64,000 nt of DNA from Ichthyophis bannanicus (taxonomy: Eukaryota; Chordata; Amphibia; Gymnophiona; Ichthyophiidae), in assembly GCA_033557465.1 (NCBI GenBank), contig CM066045.1, positions 130,221,596-130,285,595 on the forward strand. The letters are read 5' to 3'. The position numbers and the translations under genes were made by a program. Below are positions 32,234 through 42,464 of this stretch, one piece after another (position 1 is the first letter of the stretch; the number at the start of each line of letters is the position of its first letter). The notes beneath the pieces were generated by a model that had not been told where the DNA came from, did no database searches, and saw nothing but the letters and a program-made list of their open reading frames with translations.

Positions 32234-34924
32234 TGTCCAGTCTCCATGCAGCAGGAGGACGTAGTGAGCCTAGGTTCTGGGCTCACTTGAGAATCAGATA
32301 AGGAGCAGTTAGGCAGGATCTAGTTTAATTTTGGTTTTAATTTGGGTCTAATTTAACTTGACAATTATTAATTACTGGTTTTAATTATCTTAGTAATTTG
32401 GCTTTCTTTGGGCTAATTACTTTAAAGTTAGTCTAATCCCTTCCAATTTATTCAGTTTAATAATTTAATCATCTAATCTAACTTGGGTATTTTAATTTAA
32501 TTCAATTTAATTAATTTATCTGAGGAACTGTCCCTTTAAAATAACCATCTCCCGCCTAGCTCCTGTGGCCATTGGTGTGTACTGCTCTGGCGGTTTCCAG
32601 CCTCGAGCCATTGCTTCCTATTTTCCACAAGACTTTCTCTTCTTTTTATGTTGGTCGGCTCTCCCCTCCCGGACGATACGGAGAGGAGCCCAAAAGAGGA
32701 CGGGGCGAGCAGCACACGCGCTGCCCCAAGTTACTCGGAGCAGCGGAGAGAGCGGAAGTGTTGCCATGCCCGGCCCTCACCGTGAACGCTGCTCGCAATG
32801 GGATCGATCAGCGTAGCAGTTTGCAGGGCGGCGATTCGGTCTCCACTCAGAAGGAGGCTGAGGAGGCCGAAATCGCAGGATGGCTGCCGTGTCTGCGGCG
32901 AGATGTCCTGGCAGTGCAACTTAAGCAGCAGAGGTCATTTGGGCGAGAAACGTAGCCGAACGGGGCCAGAGCCTTTCCCGTGCTCTGTGGCTTTGTGGCA
33001 GCGCCGACAATCAGTAGAACGCATTCAGGCTGAGTACCGGGCAAAATCCGGTTTGGTTTTCATACAGCATATGTTTAATTTTATAATTTGATAATTTGAA
33101 AATGTATTTTTCTGTAAGTTAAAAAAAAAATCCTGCTTTGAAGGGGGATTAGGCAATCGTTTATTTGACTTTGCTGGCCCTTCTGGCATTCTGTATATTA
33201 TATATACTTAGGGCCCTTTCTTTATTTCTTTATTTTATTTCCTTTATTTCTTTTATGTCTATTATGTTTAATGTGTCTATAGCTGGGAGGTGCTGTACCC
33301 TAAAGCTAAGGTGAGGTGACCTTTCCAGGGGTCTGTCTTTATTGCCCCTCTTCCAGTCACTGACAGGCAGGTCAACCTGTGTCCCTTTTGTTTATGGTAT
33401 GCTGGTGCCCTTACCAGTGATGCTGTGGGCGGGGCCTGCTCTGTTCTATGCGGATGTGATTGCTGGACAGCAGGACATTTTGTTTATTGGTATACATGTT
33501 GTATTGGGTAAAGATATTGATAACAAATTTGTTTCTGTCCTATTGAAACCTTAATTCTGGAGGCCGTTTTCCATTAGGAGGTTTGTTTCAACAAGGCAGC
33601 TCAAATTTCCACATTGGGCTCCTACCACAAAACAGTGATTCTGAGCTGCTAGGACAGTATGCTGAACTATGGGAGAGTGTTCCTTTTTGGAGGCAAAACC
33701 ACAGCAGGAGCACGGATCTGCTGCCAATGGATCTTGCTGTAGCAGATCATCGGAAGGCTAGTGCAAGATCTTAACCCGTGTTTACAGCTTTAAGCTTAGT
33801 GGTTCATTTAGGGAGGCTCTGCCTCATAGCACCTGTAACCAGGGGTACCAGGGATTGATGCAGCGGTGTCAGCGGTAACTAGGAAAACCACTATTCCGGT
33901 GGAAGGTAGTGCAGCCTTAAAAGTTGCGCAGGATAGTTAGATAGCTGGTTTATTGAAACAGTCCTTGAAGCAGATGCTTCGTCATTGCAGGCTTCCTTTT
34001 GCGGAGCGTGGATGGCTATAGCATGTCTCAGATGGTCCCACAGTTTGTGACAGTCTACCCAGCTAGAGCAAGTAAGTTTAAGGGAGCTGGATCACCTAGA
34101 ATCGAAAACGGCTTGTTTGTCAGAGGTGCAATATGACTCGATCAGAGCTCAGGTTAATAATATGGTGTCGATGGTGGCCGTCTAGAGGGCCCTTTGGTTA
34201 AGAAATGGGGCGGCAGACGGTTCTTCTACAGCACGCCTCTGTAAACTTCCTTTCAAAGGAACTTGGTGGTTTGGAGAGGATCTTGACAATAGCTTGATGC
34301 AGGCAGGTGGGCATAGGCCATGATTGTTACTGTGCACATGTCAGAGGGCTACGTGCCTGGTCAAGTGATTTCAACGATTAATACTTAGGGGATTTCTCAG
34401 GAGATGAATCTGATAGACAGTCGGAGACAGGGGGAAAAAAAAAAACAAGAACCTGCATATCAGTTTGTAGCAGCTTCAGTTCTGTAGGAAACAGGAGGTG
34501 ACTGCGTATAGTAAATATATCTAGTTCGAAGGATAGTGGATAGAATGCAATAAGATTCTTCCAGCTGCCTATGGTCAATAAGTAACCGCTTGTTTGGAAG
34601 TGGTGGCGATGCGTCCGTCTTGGGATTGTCTTATACAGCTAGGAGCTGTAGGGCCAGTCCACAGGAGAGTTATGTCATCGGTCGTTACTCTCTTTATTTC
34701 ATAGTGTCCATGAAGGAAGGATTGCTCCGGCCTATGCTGGATCCGAAAGGGGTACATTGTCTTCTTCAAGTACCTCACCTTCGAATAGAAGCTTACGTTT
34801 GGTATGAGGGTGGTGCACATGGGAGAGTTCTGGATGGCTCTCTGTCTTCCGAGGGGTAGGAACAGTCCCCATCTGATCAGTTCATCAGCAGTTTCTAAGG
34901 TTCGTTCCCTTGGGGACATTTCCA

Positions 34925-35853
34925 ATGTCCAGCATTTCCCTTTGGCCTAGTGGCAGCTCCACGAACCTTCACCAAGGGGATGGTGGTGGTAGCGGGGTTG
35001 CTGTGAAAAGAAGTCCTCTTAAGGGCATCCTTATTTGACAAATCCAAGATCAAGAGTGCAGACGTAAGACATCTGGTGCCCTCTCAGGAGCTAGAATTTT
35101 TGGTACTGCATTTCATCACGCATATGGGTGCAGTGTTTCTGCCTGATCAGCGAGCTCAAATCTTGCGACAGCTTCTGTGCAAGCTTGTATCCACTATTAA
35201 CTTCGGTGTGGAGCTGTCTTCGCGCATTAAGAACAATGGCGGCAACCTAGTTGAGGGTTCATAGGCTAGAGTTCTCACGCGGCCATTGCAGTGGTCGGTG
35301 CTCCTCCATTGGTCGCGTCAGAACGATTTCCTGAGCAACCGTTTTCGAAGTTCTCGGCGCCCTTCCATCCAAACCCTGCTCCAACAAGGCATCCAGCTTT
35401 CTGTGCTCGGCATCCTTGAGTGCAGCGATACCCTCTACTGGAATGGTAGTGTTCTTAGCAACCACCGACACAACCGCTTCCACGTTGGGCAACTTAAACG
35501 CTTTCCGATCTTGTTCCATCAGTGGGTACAGGCGAGCCATAACCCAAATGGAGATCAGCATTCAGGAGGTCCCTTCAGGGGTGGCTTGGTCCACAGAAGC
35601 AGGCGTGCCATGGGGGCAACGGAAATGGTGCCCGGTGATGATGGAGGCGAGTCCCGCAGGTTGGGGTGCCTTGCAGGGATCTGCTCGCGCAAGGAGCTTG
35701 GAACGACCAGGAGGGCCAGTGATCGATCAGCGGTCTCGACCGGCGAACTGTGTTCTAGCACTTCAGGCGGTCGAGTGGTGCGAATGCTTTTGGACAACTT
35801 CACAACGGTGGTTTGTTTTAATAGGCAGGGCGAAACTGAAAGCATTGCCATGA
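34925..35853 (+). pseudogene. DIRS-B RT / RNase H remnants
   Basis: 34937-35000 reads FPFGLVAAPRTFTKGMVVVA, the counterpart of LPFGLASAPRVFTKCMAVVA in DIRS-A (RT motif B). The YLDD motif is deleted. 35076-35210 gives PSQELEFLVLHFITHMGAVF and LPDQRAQILRQLLCKLVSTI, the RT thumb. At 35416-35853, VMMEASPAGWGALQG is the RNase H start with Glu where the catalytic Asp is expected. The inverted gag piece separates thumb from RNase H. Confidence 0.75.
35259..35561 (-). pseudogene. Inverted DIRS gag fragment inside DIRS-B
   Basis: The minus strand encodes ARLYPLMEQDRKAFKLPNVE, VSVVAKNTTIPVEGIAALKD and HRKLDALLEQGLD. This resembles the conserved gag block of many vertebrate DIRS elements (a KVDA..V..V.K.TTIPVEGG.ALKD pattern). 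It is opposite in direction to the surrounding pol sequence and lies where pol should be continuous, so it is an inversion or a nested fragment. Confidence 0.65.
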
Positions 35854-36399
35854 AGGAGAAAGCAGGGGCATTTTTCGTCTGGAGGAGCCTTGGTTACAGG
35901 CCATCTCGGCGGCGCACATTACAGGAACGGACAACTTGAAGGTAGAGTTTCTCAGCAGAATCCGGGTGGATGCTGGGAAATGAGAGTTTCATCCACAAGG
36001 GTTTCCCCGGATAGTCCCCAAAAGGGGGTTCTCCGATTGCGGATCTCATGGCGGTTTTTCCTTCGGCCAAAGCAACTTGTTTTTGTTTTTCAGTAGGACA
36101 CGAGAAAGGAGGGCTGAGGGGATCGATGCTCTAATGACACTTTGACCATCAGCCGGACTTTTCTATGTTACCCCCGGGGGTGCTCATAGATCGGGTGATG
36201 CCGTGCTTCGAGGTTCAGAAGGGGAGAATAGTTTTGGTGCCACCTGATTAGCCGAGACGGCTGGGCCATGCTGATTCGGTTTGGCTTCTCTTCGAAGAGC
36301 CTTGCAGATTACCGGTAATGAAGAATCTGTGGATTCAGCGTCCGCTTCAAATACCTCAAAGGGATTGATTCTCGTTTACGACTTGTCTATGGAAAGGGT

Positions 36400-37240
36400 G
36401 TGCTTAAAAAAATAATAATTTCTGAAGCGGTTATTGTAACCTTTCTCAGGGTCAGGCCAAAGGTCCAATTCCTTTGCAGTTGTAAGTATATGACGTCTGT
36501 TTGGCATCTGGTGATCTTGCCGACAAGTCAGTTCTTCGACACTCTCCATGTCAATCAGGGTAAGTCCTTACAGGATGGCTTTGAAACGGTCTGACAGTCA
36601 GCTCTTTAGGAGTCCAGCGGATGGCTTTTGCCGGCTATAGAGGTGGCTTGGATTTATGTTGACGTGGTTTGTCTTCTAACAGCGGTCTCTAGGTGGTGCT
36701 CTCCTTGCTGAGGGAGGTTCCGCTGTGGACTCTCCACTTGGTGCTGAGGGCCTTAACTAGTGATTCCTTCGAATCCTTGCTCCAAGCTTCAGACAAACAT
36801 CTAACCTGTTTAACTTGAATCAGGTTCTGCAGAGGGAAGCTTTTCTAGCAGTAATTTTCATCATTTGGACATACTGAGAGTGTTGCGGCAATACGTAAAG
36901 GTCTCACAGGCTTTTCGTAAGTCTGAATGGCCCTACGTTCTGTTCAGAGGTCTCCGTAAAGGGGAAGCGGCTGCTGTGGCATGTATTTCCAGATGGGTCC
37001 GAGAAGCTGTTCTATCAGCTGGTATTTTGCAAGGTAGTCAGGTGCCAAGGGAGTTAAGGGCTCACTCTTCTAGAGCATAAGTGCCAGCATGGGCAGAACA
37101 TGGCTTGCTTTTGCTGGTGGAGATTTGCAGAGTGGCTACCTGGTCATTCCTTCATACCTTCAGTAGACACTACTGCCTGAACGTTAGGGCAGCAAATGAT
37201 GCTTGTTTCAGGTCGGCAGGGTTGCGATCCGGGGGTAAAA
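36400..37240 (+). pseudogene. DIRS-B tyrosine recombinase remnant
   Basis: 36865-37080 includes LRKGEAAAVACISRWVREAV, then ILQGSQVPRELRAHSSRA, placing the His-x-x-Arg motif (HSSRA) at the end. In another frame at 37111-37190 comes EICRVATWSFLHTF then SRHYCLN with the nucleophile Tyr, parallel to DICRAATWASVHTF and AHYCLD in DIRS-A. Stops and frame changes are frequent; it is inactive. Confidence 0.75.
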
Positions 37241-37271
37241 GTCCCTCCCAATAATTACTGCTCTGAAACAT

Positions 37272-37369
37272 CCCAGAGGTGGAGGACTAAACTGGAGGAC
37301 CGATAAGGAAATAGAAATTACACTTACCTGGTAATTGTTGTTCCTTTAGGAACTCCAGTTTAGTCCTCA
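37272..37369 (+). repeat. DIRS-B internal complementary region
   Basis: 37272-37311 is the reverse complement of the outer left end (about 32105-32143). 37312-37369 is the reverse complement of the outer right end (about 37794-37850). The halves meet at CCTTATCGG / AAATAGAAATTAC, which reconstructs the right-end to left-end circle junction across TTT. Confidence 0.88.
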
Positions 37370-37690
37370 TTCCTGCCCGGTGGGTGATCTTTTCAGTGTT
37401 TATGGTCAGAAGAGGAGGAGCATCTATTTAAAAAAAAAAAAACCTTTCGGTTTCTGGATCACAGTGAGCATTTCTTTCGGACCTGGTTTACTTTCCTTCG
37501 CTCTTAATCGCTTTAAGGGGTGGAACAGGGAAAGTAAAAGAATAAGAAAAATGAGAACGTAAAAAAAAACCCCAGTTTCCTTTTTGGTTGAAGATTTGTT
37601 AGTTTAGTTCTCACTTACGGTTATGAATACAGTTGAAATTAAGTATAGCTATTTATTTGTTGCTCCTTTGAGTTTGCTTTGTCAATAGGT

Positions 37691-37850
37691 CACTGGGGCT
37701 GATTGGAGATACCAGCAGGCTACATCCAGTTATGTCACGATTTTGACATGCCAGGTCTCCAAGCTGCAGGAGGAGGTTCACAGCCCAGAGGTGGAGGACT
37801 AAACTGGAGTTCCTAAAGGAACAACAATTACCAGGTAAGTGTAATTTCTA
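37691..37850 (+). repeat. DIRS-B right inverted terminal repeat
   Basis: Pairs with 32113-32233. The outer 35 bases (AACAACAATTACCAGGTAAG...) have no partner at the left end but are matched in the internal complementary region. Confidence 0.85.
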
Positions 37851-38780
37851 TTTTGGCGGTAAAGTCTCTGGTTTTGACACTGGGGGCTGATCTTTTTTTT
37901 CCTGAGGTTTCCTGGTAAGTGCTTGATTCCATGCCAAGGTACTTATACTTTTTTTTTATCCATCCCATTTGGCAGATTTTCTTAAAAATAAGAATGGCTG
38001 ATTCTTAAATGTTAGGTGGTTAGAAAAATTTGGGGTCTATTTGTTATGATTTCTTCTGGATATCAGGGTATTTTCTTATGTTCTCTTTATTTTAGGGATC
38101 CTTTCTATGATGTGGACTAGATGTAATTGTTTCATGATGTATTTCTTATGTTTTATTATTTATTACATTTTCTTTTTGTATTTCATTCTGTATAGATGAA
38201 AATGCTTAAAAAATAAAATAAGGTCTCCGCCCGATGCAGGCACAAAGTTCAGGAGCGCCATTATCTCTCCACCTGCTCCGAGGTGACATACAATTCTTGT
38301 AGGTGTAGCAAAAGACAGTTTCAATGTGTGTACCAGTGGACAGTATTACCTTCTGCATGCAAATCCTCTGCATGGATATACATACGAGATCATAGAGCGA
38401 AGAAGACGGGCATCTATTTTTGGAAAAACTTAGAGAAGCTAGCAAAGTAGTCAGGAGAGCAAAGATTCAAAAAGAGGAGGAAATAGCCAATGCAATAAAA
38501 TGGGGGGGGGGGGGGGGATTTTACATTTTTCAGATATGTTAGTGAGAAGAGGAAGGGGAAAAGTGGTATTGTCAGACTGAAGGGTGAAGGGGAGGAATAT
38601 GTAGAAGCTGATGAGGATAAAGCAGAATTGCTTAAAAATATTTCTGTTCTGTTTTCATAGATGAAGAACCAGGAGCAGAACCTCAGAAAACACCCACAAA
38701 CAGGAACAGAAGCGAGGGACATCTTGAACAATTTTCAGAGGTTCGTGAGAAACTAGCTCAACTTAAAGTAGACAAAGCGG

Positions 38781-39001
38781 AGCTGCTTCATTTGATTTCC
38801 TGATTGCTTACCTGAGGTTCCTGCCTGCCTAGCTCCTCATTGGGCCGCTGGACTGGAGGAGGGCCATTAAAGACCGGCTCTCAGGTGGAACAGTGAGCTG
38901 CTTCATTTGATTTCCTGATTACTTACCTGAGGTTCCTGCCTGCCTAGCTCCTCATTGGGCCGCTGGACTGGAGGAGGGCCATTAAAGACCGGCCCCTACG
39001 C
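38781..39001 (+). promoter_or_regulatory. Two tandem 5' monomers (probable promoter)
   Basis: Units 38781-38895 and 38896-about 39001 are nearly identical for about 105 bases (AGCTGCTTCATTTGATTTCC ... ATTAAAGACCGGC), differing at one base near 38811/38926 before diverging. Tandem 5' monomers are a known promoter arrangement in some L1 families. Promoter activity here is inferred. Confidence 0.65.
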
Positions 39002-39098
39002 GGGACGTGTTAAGCGGGCGCGTTCCCGCAGTTCTGTGACCAAAGGGGCAGGACACCTCCCTTTGGTGCCCCTTCGGTGCATTGGTGGTATCAAGGTT

Positions 39099-40301
39099 AT
39101 GGGGAAGCGGAGGAAACAGCACTCTCAGCCAGCGCAATCAAAGGCGGTCAAGATCATTGGCCCTATGGATGCCCACGTGCATGTGGAGAATTCTCCGGCT
39201 CTGTTGGGTTCCTTGCCATCGGATTCGTTGGACTCATCAACTGTGAGTACCGCCTCCTCATCCACCTCTGCTTCCGCTATGGGTTTATTTCAGCCCAATC
39301 AAGAGATAACTGTTCTTGATAGTTGTGCCGTTTCTTCTCCTGTGGATACGAAGGGCTTGGATGTTTCCCCAGCTCTCCTTCCAGATTCATTTTTGAAATT
39401 AACTTCTTCTAATTTACCATTGTCATTACCGTTACCATCGGTGGTTTCCTTTCCGGTTTTTGCTGAATGATGTTCTCCTCCTGAACATGTTTCTTTGAAA
39501 GATGTTTGACTTGTCGTTTCACGGATGGAAACAGCGTTAAGTGCTTCACTGCAGAAAATATCTGTTTTCTCAAAAGAGACAGTTGGTAAACTAACTGATC
39601 ATGAAGCTCGGCTGACATCTGTGGAAAGGCTTGTTAATTCTACCGAGCAATTAGTTTCCTCTCAAAGTGATGTTAATTTGAAATTTTCTCAGGGTTTTAG
39701 CTCTTTGCAACGACAGGATGAATTTCGAGAAAATGTATTTCGGTTAAAAAATTTACGTTTTTTAAACTTTCCTAGGACACATTACTTATCTCCTTTGTTG
39801 TTGCTGCAAAAATACTTTAAGGAAATTCTGATGTTTAAAGATGCTTCGGATATTTTAATTTCGAAATTGTATTATATACCTAGAGTTAAAAAGGACCTGG
39901 ATGGTAACATGTCAGGGAATATCCAATGTGAAAAGCTGGCTTCTTCCACTCTGGATCTATCTGGCTTTCTTGAATCCTCCACAGATGATATTCCTACCAG
40001 AGATACCTTGTTAGTTTCCTTTGTTCGGGAGATGGATAAGAATAGGGTTTTGACGGCTTACTTTCAGAAGAAAGCCGAACAGTTCTGTGGTCAAGTTATT
40101 CAGATATTTCCAGATGTGGCTAAAATCACACAAGAACGCCGTAAGGCTTCCTTAGCTCTTCATCCACGTGTTCTTGTTCTGGGGGGTTTATTTTATCTTA
40201 AATTTCCCTGTAAGTGTCAGATTACTTTTCAAAGTAAGCGATATATATTTTCTGAACCAGATCAATTAGTTAATTTTTTGAGCGGGAGGGAACAGGTATG
40301 A
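39099..40301 (+). pseudogene. L1-type ORF1 protein, two premature stops
   Basis: The start ATG at 39099 (MGKRRKQHSQ) follows a short leader. The reading frame continues to 40301, broken only by two TGA codons (39468 and about 39510), both explainable as CGA decay. Residues 1-130 are Ser/Pro-rich. About 143-210 is a coiled coil (SLQKISVFSKETVGKLTDHE, RLTSVERLVNSTEQLV). About 212-270 is RRM-like (LKNLRFLNFP, LQKYFKEILMF). The C-terminal domain has GQVIQIFPDVAKITQERRKA, LGGLFYLKFPCKC and YIFSEPDQLVNFL. This order matches L1 ORF1p, an RNA-binding trimeric chaperone. Confidence 0.8.
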
Positions 40302-40523
40302 CTTGGTGTAAATTGTAGGGGAAAATATAGTGTGTCACTTGATTTTGTATATTGAGCTTGTGAGTGGTTTTCTCAGGTTTCCTTTTAATATTTGATTGCA
40401 AATATGTGAAGCCGCTCCTTGATGTGGACTGGATATTACAGTTTATGTGATGTTCTCCTTGTAATTCTGTTTCATTTTTGAAATAAACTTTGGAAATTAA
40501 AATAAATAAATAAATAAATAAAG

Positions 40524-42399
40524 TAGACAAAGCGATGGGACCGGATGGGATACACCCTAGAATACTGAGGGAACTTGGGGACGTTCTAGCAGCTCCACTG
40601 ACTGACCTTTTCAATGTCTCATTGGAGTCGGGCATGGTGCCAAAGGACTGGAGAGAGGCTCATGTGGTGCCTTTACACAAAAGCAGAAGTAAGGATGTGG
40701 TTGAAAACTACAGGCTGGTTAGTTTAACTTCGGTGGTGAGTAAATTATTGGAAACGCTGCTAAAAGAGAAAATAGTGAGGTTTCTGGAGTCTAGCGGATT
40801 ACAGGATCTGAGGCAGCATGGATTCACCAGAGGCAGGTCTTGTCAGACAAATCTGATTGATTTCTTTGACTGGGTGATCAGGGAGTTGGACTGAGGGAGA
40901 GCCCTAGATGTGGTGTATTTAGATTTCAGTAAAGCCTTTGACACTGTTCCTCCCAGGTGACTTATAAACAAACTGAGCACCCTAGGGATGGACCCTAAAG
41001 TTACTGCTTGGGTTAGAAATTGGTTGGGTGGGAGGCGATAAAGAGTACAGGTAAATGGAGCTCACTCTGAGGAGAAGGATGTTACCAGTGGTGTGCCCCA
41101 GGGATCTGTCCTTGGTCCGATTCTTTTTAACATCTTTGTTAGTGATATAGCAGAAGGGCTGTTGGGTAAGGTTTGCCTCTTTGCAGATGATACCAAAACC
41201 TGCAATAGAGTAGACACCCAGGAAGGTGTAGATAACATGAGGAGGGATCTAGCTAAGCTTGAAGAATGGTTTAGAATTTGGCAGCTGGGATTTAATGTTA
41301 AAAAATGTAAGGTCATGCATTTGGGCTGCAGGAATCCAAGGGAGCAATATAGTATCTTTATCTTTATCTTTATTCACATTTGATAGACCGCTATTGTAAG
41401 AACATTAAGCGGTGTACAATAAAAAGGATGGATTTAACACTGCAAACCAAGAAACCAAGAAAAGGAACGCCAATAATAAACAGGAAAGGAGGAGGCAAGG
41501 ACAGAAAAGTAATACCACACTAATATCAAATCATATATAGATAGACAGAGTCCAGCCATGCAACATAGACACACAAAACAAGGGACAGACAGGTGACAAC
41601 CTGAAGGACAAGAACAACAAGAAACAGGATGATCAGGGAGGGGCCTCAGGGGGAAGGTCATATGCTTTCTGGAATAGATGGAATAGAAAAGTATAGGGGG
41701 TGAAGTACTTTTGTCCACTAAAGAAGAGCGGGACCTAGGCGTGGTTGTGTCTGATGATCTTAAAGTAGCTAAACAGGTAGAAAAGGCAACGGCAAAAGCT
41801 AGAAGGATGCTTGGGTGCATACGGTGAGGAATGGCTAGCAGAAAAAAGGAGGCGATAATGCCTCTTTATAAGTCTTTGGTGCGACCTCATTTGGAGTATA
41901 GTGTGCAATTCTGGAGACCGCACCTTCAAACGGATGTGAACAGGATGGAGTCGGTGCAGAGGGTGGCTACTAAAATGGTTAGTGGTCTTCATTATAAAGC
42001 ATAGAGGACAGATTTAAGGATCTTAATATGTACACCTTAGAGGAAAGGCGGGATAGAGGCGATATGCTTGAGATGTTTAAATACCTCCGTGGCATAAATG
42101 TTCAGGGGGAGAGCCTCTTTCAATTGGAAGTAAGTTCTGCTACGAGGGGACATGGTATGAGGGTGAAGGGGGATAGATTCAGGAGTGATATGCGGAAATA
42201 TTTCTTTTCGGAAAGAGTGGTGGATCCGTGGAATAGTCTCCCTGTGGAGGTGGTAGAGATGAGGACAGTATCTGAATTCAAAGAAGCATGGGACAAACAT
42301 AGAGGATCTCTAAAGGAAAAGAGGGAACTGTTTGAGTTGTTGATATGGAAGGACAGACTAGATAGGGCATGTGGTCTTTTTCTGTCATCATATTTCTAT
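40524..42399 (+). pseudogene. CR1-clade reverse transcriptase, best copy in window
   Basis: Blocks: MGPDGIHPRILRELGDVLAA, VPLHKSRSKDVVENYRLVSL, LRQHGFTRGRSCQTNLIDFF, VYLDFSKAFDTV (motif A), SGVPQGSVLGPILFN (motif B), LFADDTKTC (motif C), FNVKKCKVMHLGC. After the inserted LINE tail come KEERDLGVVVSDDLKVAKQV, RPHLEYSVQFWRPHLQTDVN and MYTLEERRDRGDMLEMFKYL. Stops occur near 40892 and 41038; otherwise long frames remain. Confidence 0.88.
41356..41694 (-). mobile_element. LINE/SINE 3' end inserted in CR1
   Basis: Flanked by AGTAT at both sides (41351-41355 and 41690-41694). On the minus strand it ends TTGTACACCGCTTAATG...TAGCGGTCTATCAAATG then GAATAAAGATAAAGATAAAG, an L2-type terminus. The rest of the insert has no coding signal. 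Confidence 0.7.
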
Positions 42400-42464
42400 G
42401 TTTCAGCGTATAAGCAAAAGTTTGGCGTTCAAGAAGAAATGTCTTTTGCCTCTTACCCATTAAT

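Larger units (their letters stand above)
32102..37853 (+). mobile_element. DIRS-B, decayed DIRS retrotransposon
   Basis: About 5.75 kb, coding on the plus strand, with inverted ends (32113-32233 with 37691-37818), an internal complementary region (37272-37369) and TTT at both outer edges (32102-32104, 37851-37853). RT, RNase H and recombinase fragments occur in order. The ORFs are heavily decayed, and part of gag lies inverted inside the RNase H region. The gag start region (32560-34850) has a few open frames but no domain I can name. Confidence 0.85.
31881..38220 (+). mobile_element. L1-type ORF1 element copy B, split by DIRS-B
   Basis: 31881-32101 encodes VDSLDLSTFLESSKDEITTW and ELFCGQKITIFPD, matching STLDLSGFLESSTDDIPTRD and EQFCGQVIQIFPD of copy C. 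A frame change follows, then ARSTQLWHKAF, at which DIRS-B begins. After DIRS-B, 37854-37985 gives SLVLTLGA and FPGKCLIPCQGTYTFF with frame changes, matching the C-terminal domain. The 3' UTR then resembles copy C (TTGATGTGGACT...) and ends in an A-rich tail near 38220. It is 5'-truncated. Confidence 0.7.
38780..40520 (+). mobile_element. L1-type ORF1-only retrotransposon, copy C (HAL1-like)
   Basis: A 1.74-kb insertion flanked by AAGTAGACAAAGCG at 38766-38779 and 40521-40534. The CR1 frame reads continuously (VDKA, then MGPDGIHPRILREL) when the insert and one duplicate are ignored. Layout: two 115-bp monomers, a short leader, one ORF of about 400 codons, a 219-base 3' UTR with AATAAA, and a (TAAA)n tail. 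There is no endonuclease or RT and no room for one. The nick site reads CTTT/AAG on the lower strand, close to the L1 preference TTTT/A. The architecture parallels mammalian HAL1, but the relationship is my inference. Confidence 0.85.
38388..42399 (+). mobile_element. CR1-clade LINE, interrupted by ORF1 copy C and a LINE tail
   Basis: Linker (38388-38779), interruption by ORF1 copy C (38780-40520), RT (40521-41350), interruption by a minus-strand LINE 3' end (41356-41694), then the rest of RT and the C-terminal part (41695-42399). It ends with the CR1-type terminus GGTCTTTTTCTGTCATCATA then TTTCTATG. 38221-38387 between ORF1 copy B and this CR1 is unassigned. Confidence 0.85.

Noticed and set aside
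39099..39470. ORF1 copy C as two separate small genes
   Set aside because: The two open parts are in the same frame, separated by two TGA codons that fit CpG decay, and copies A and B show one protein.
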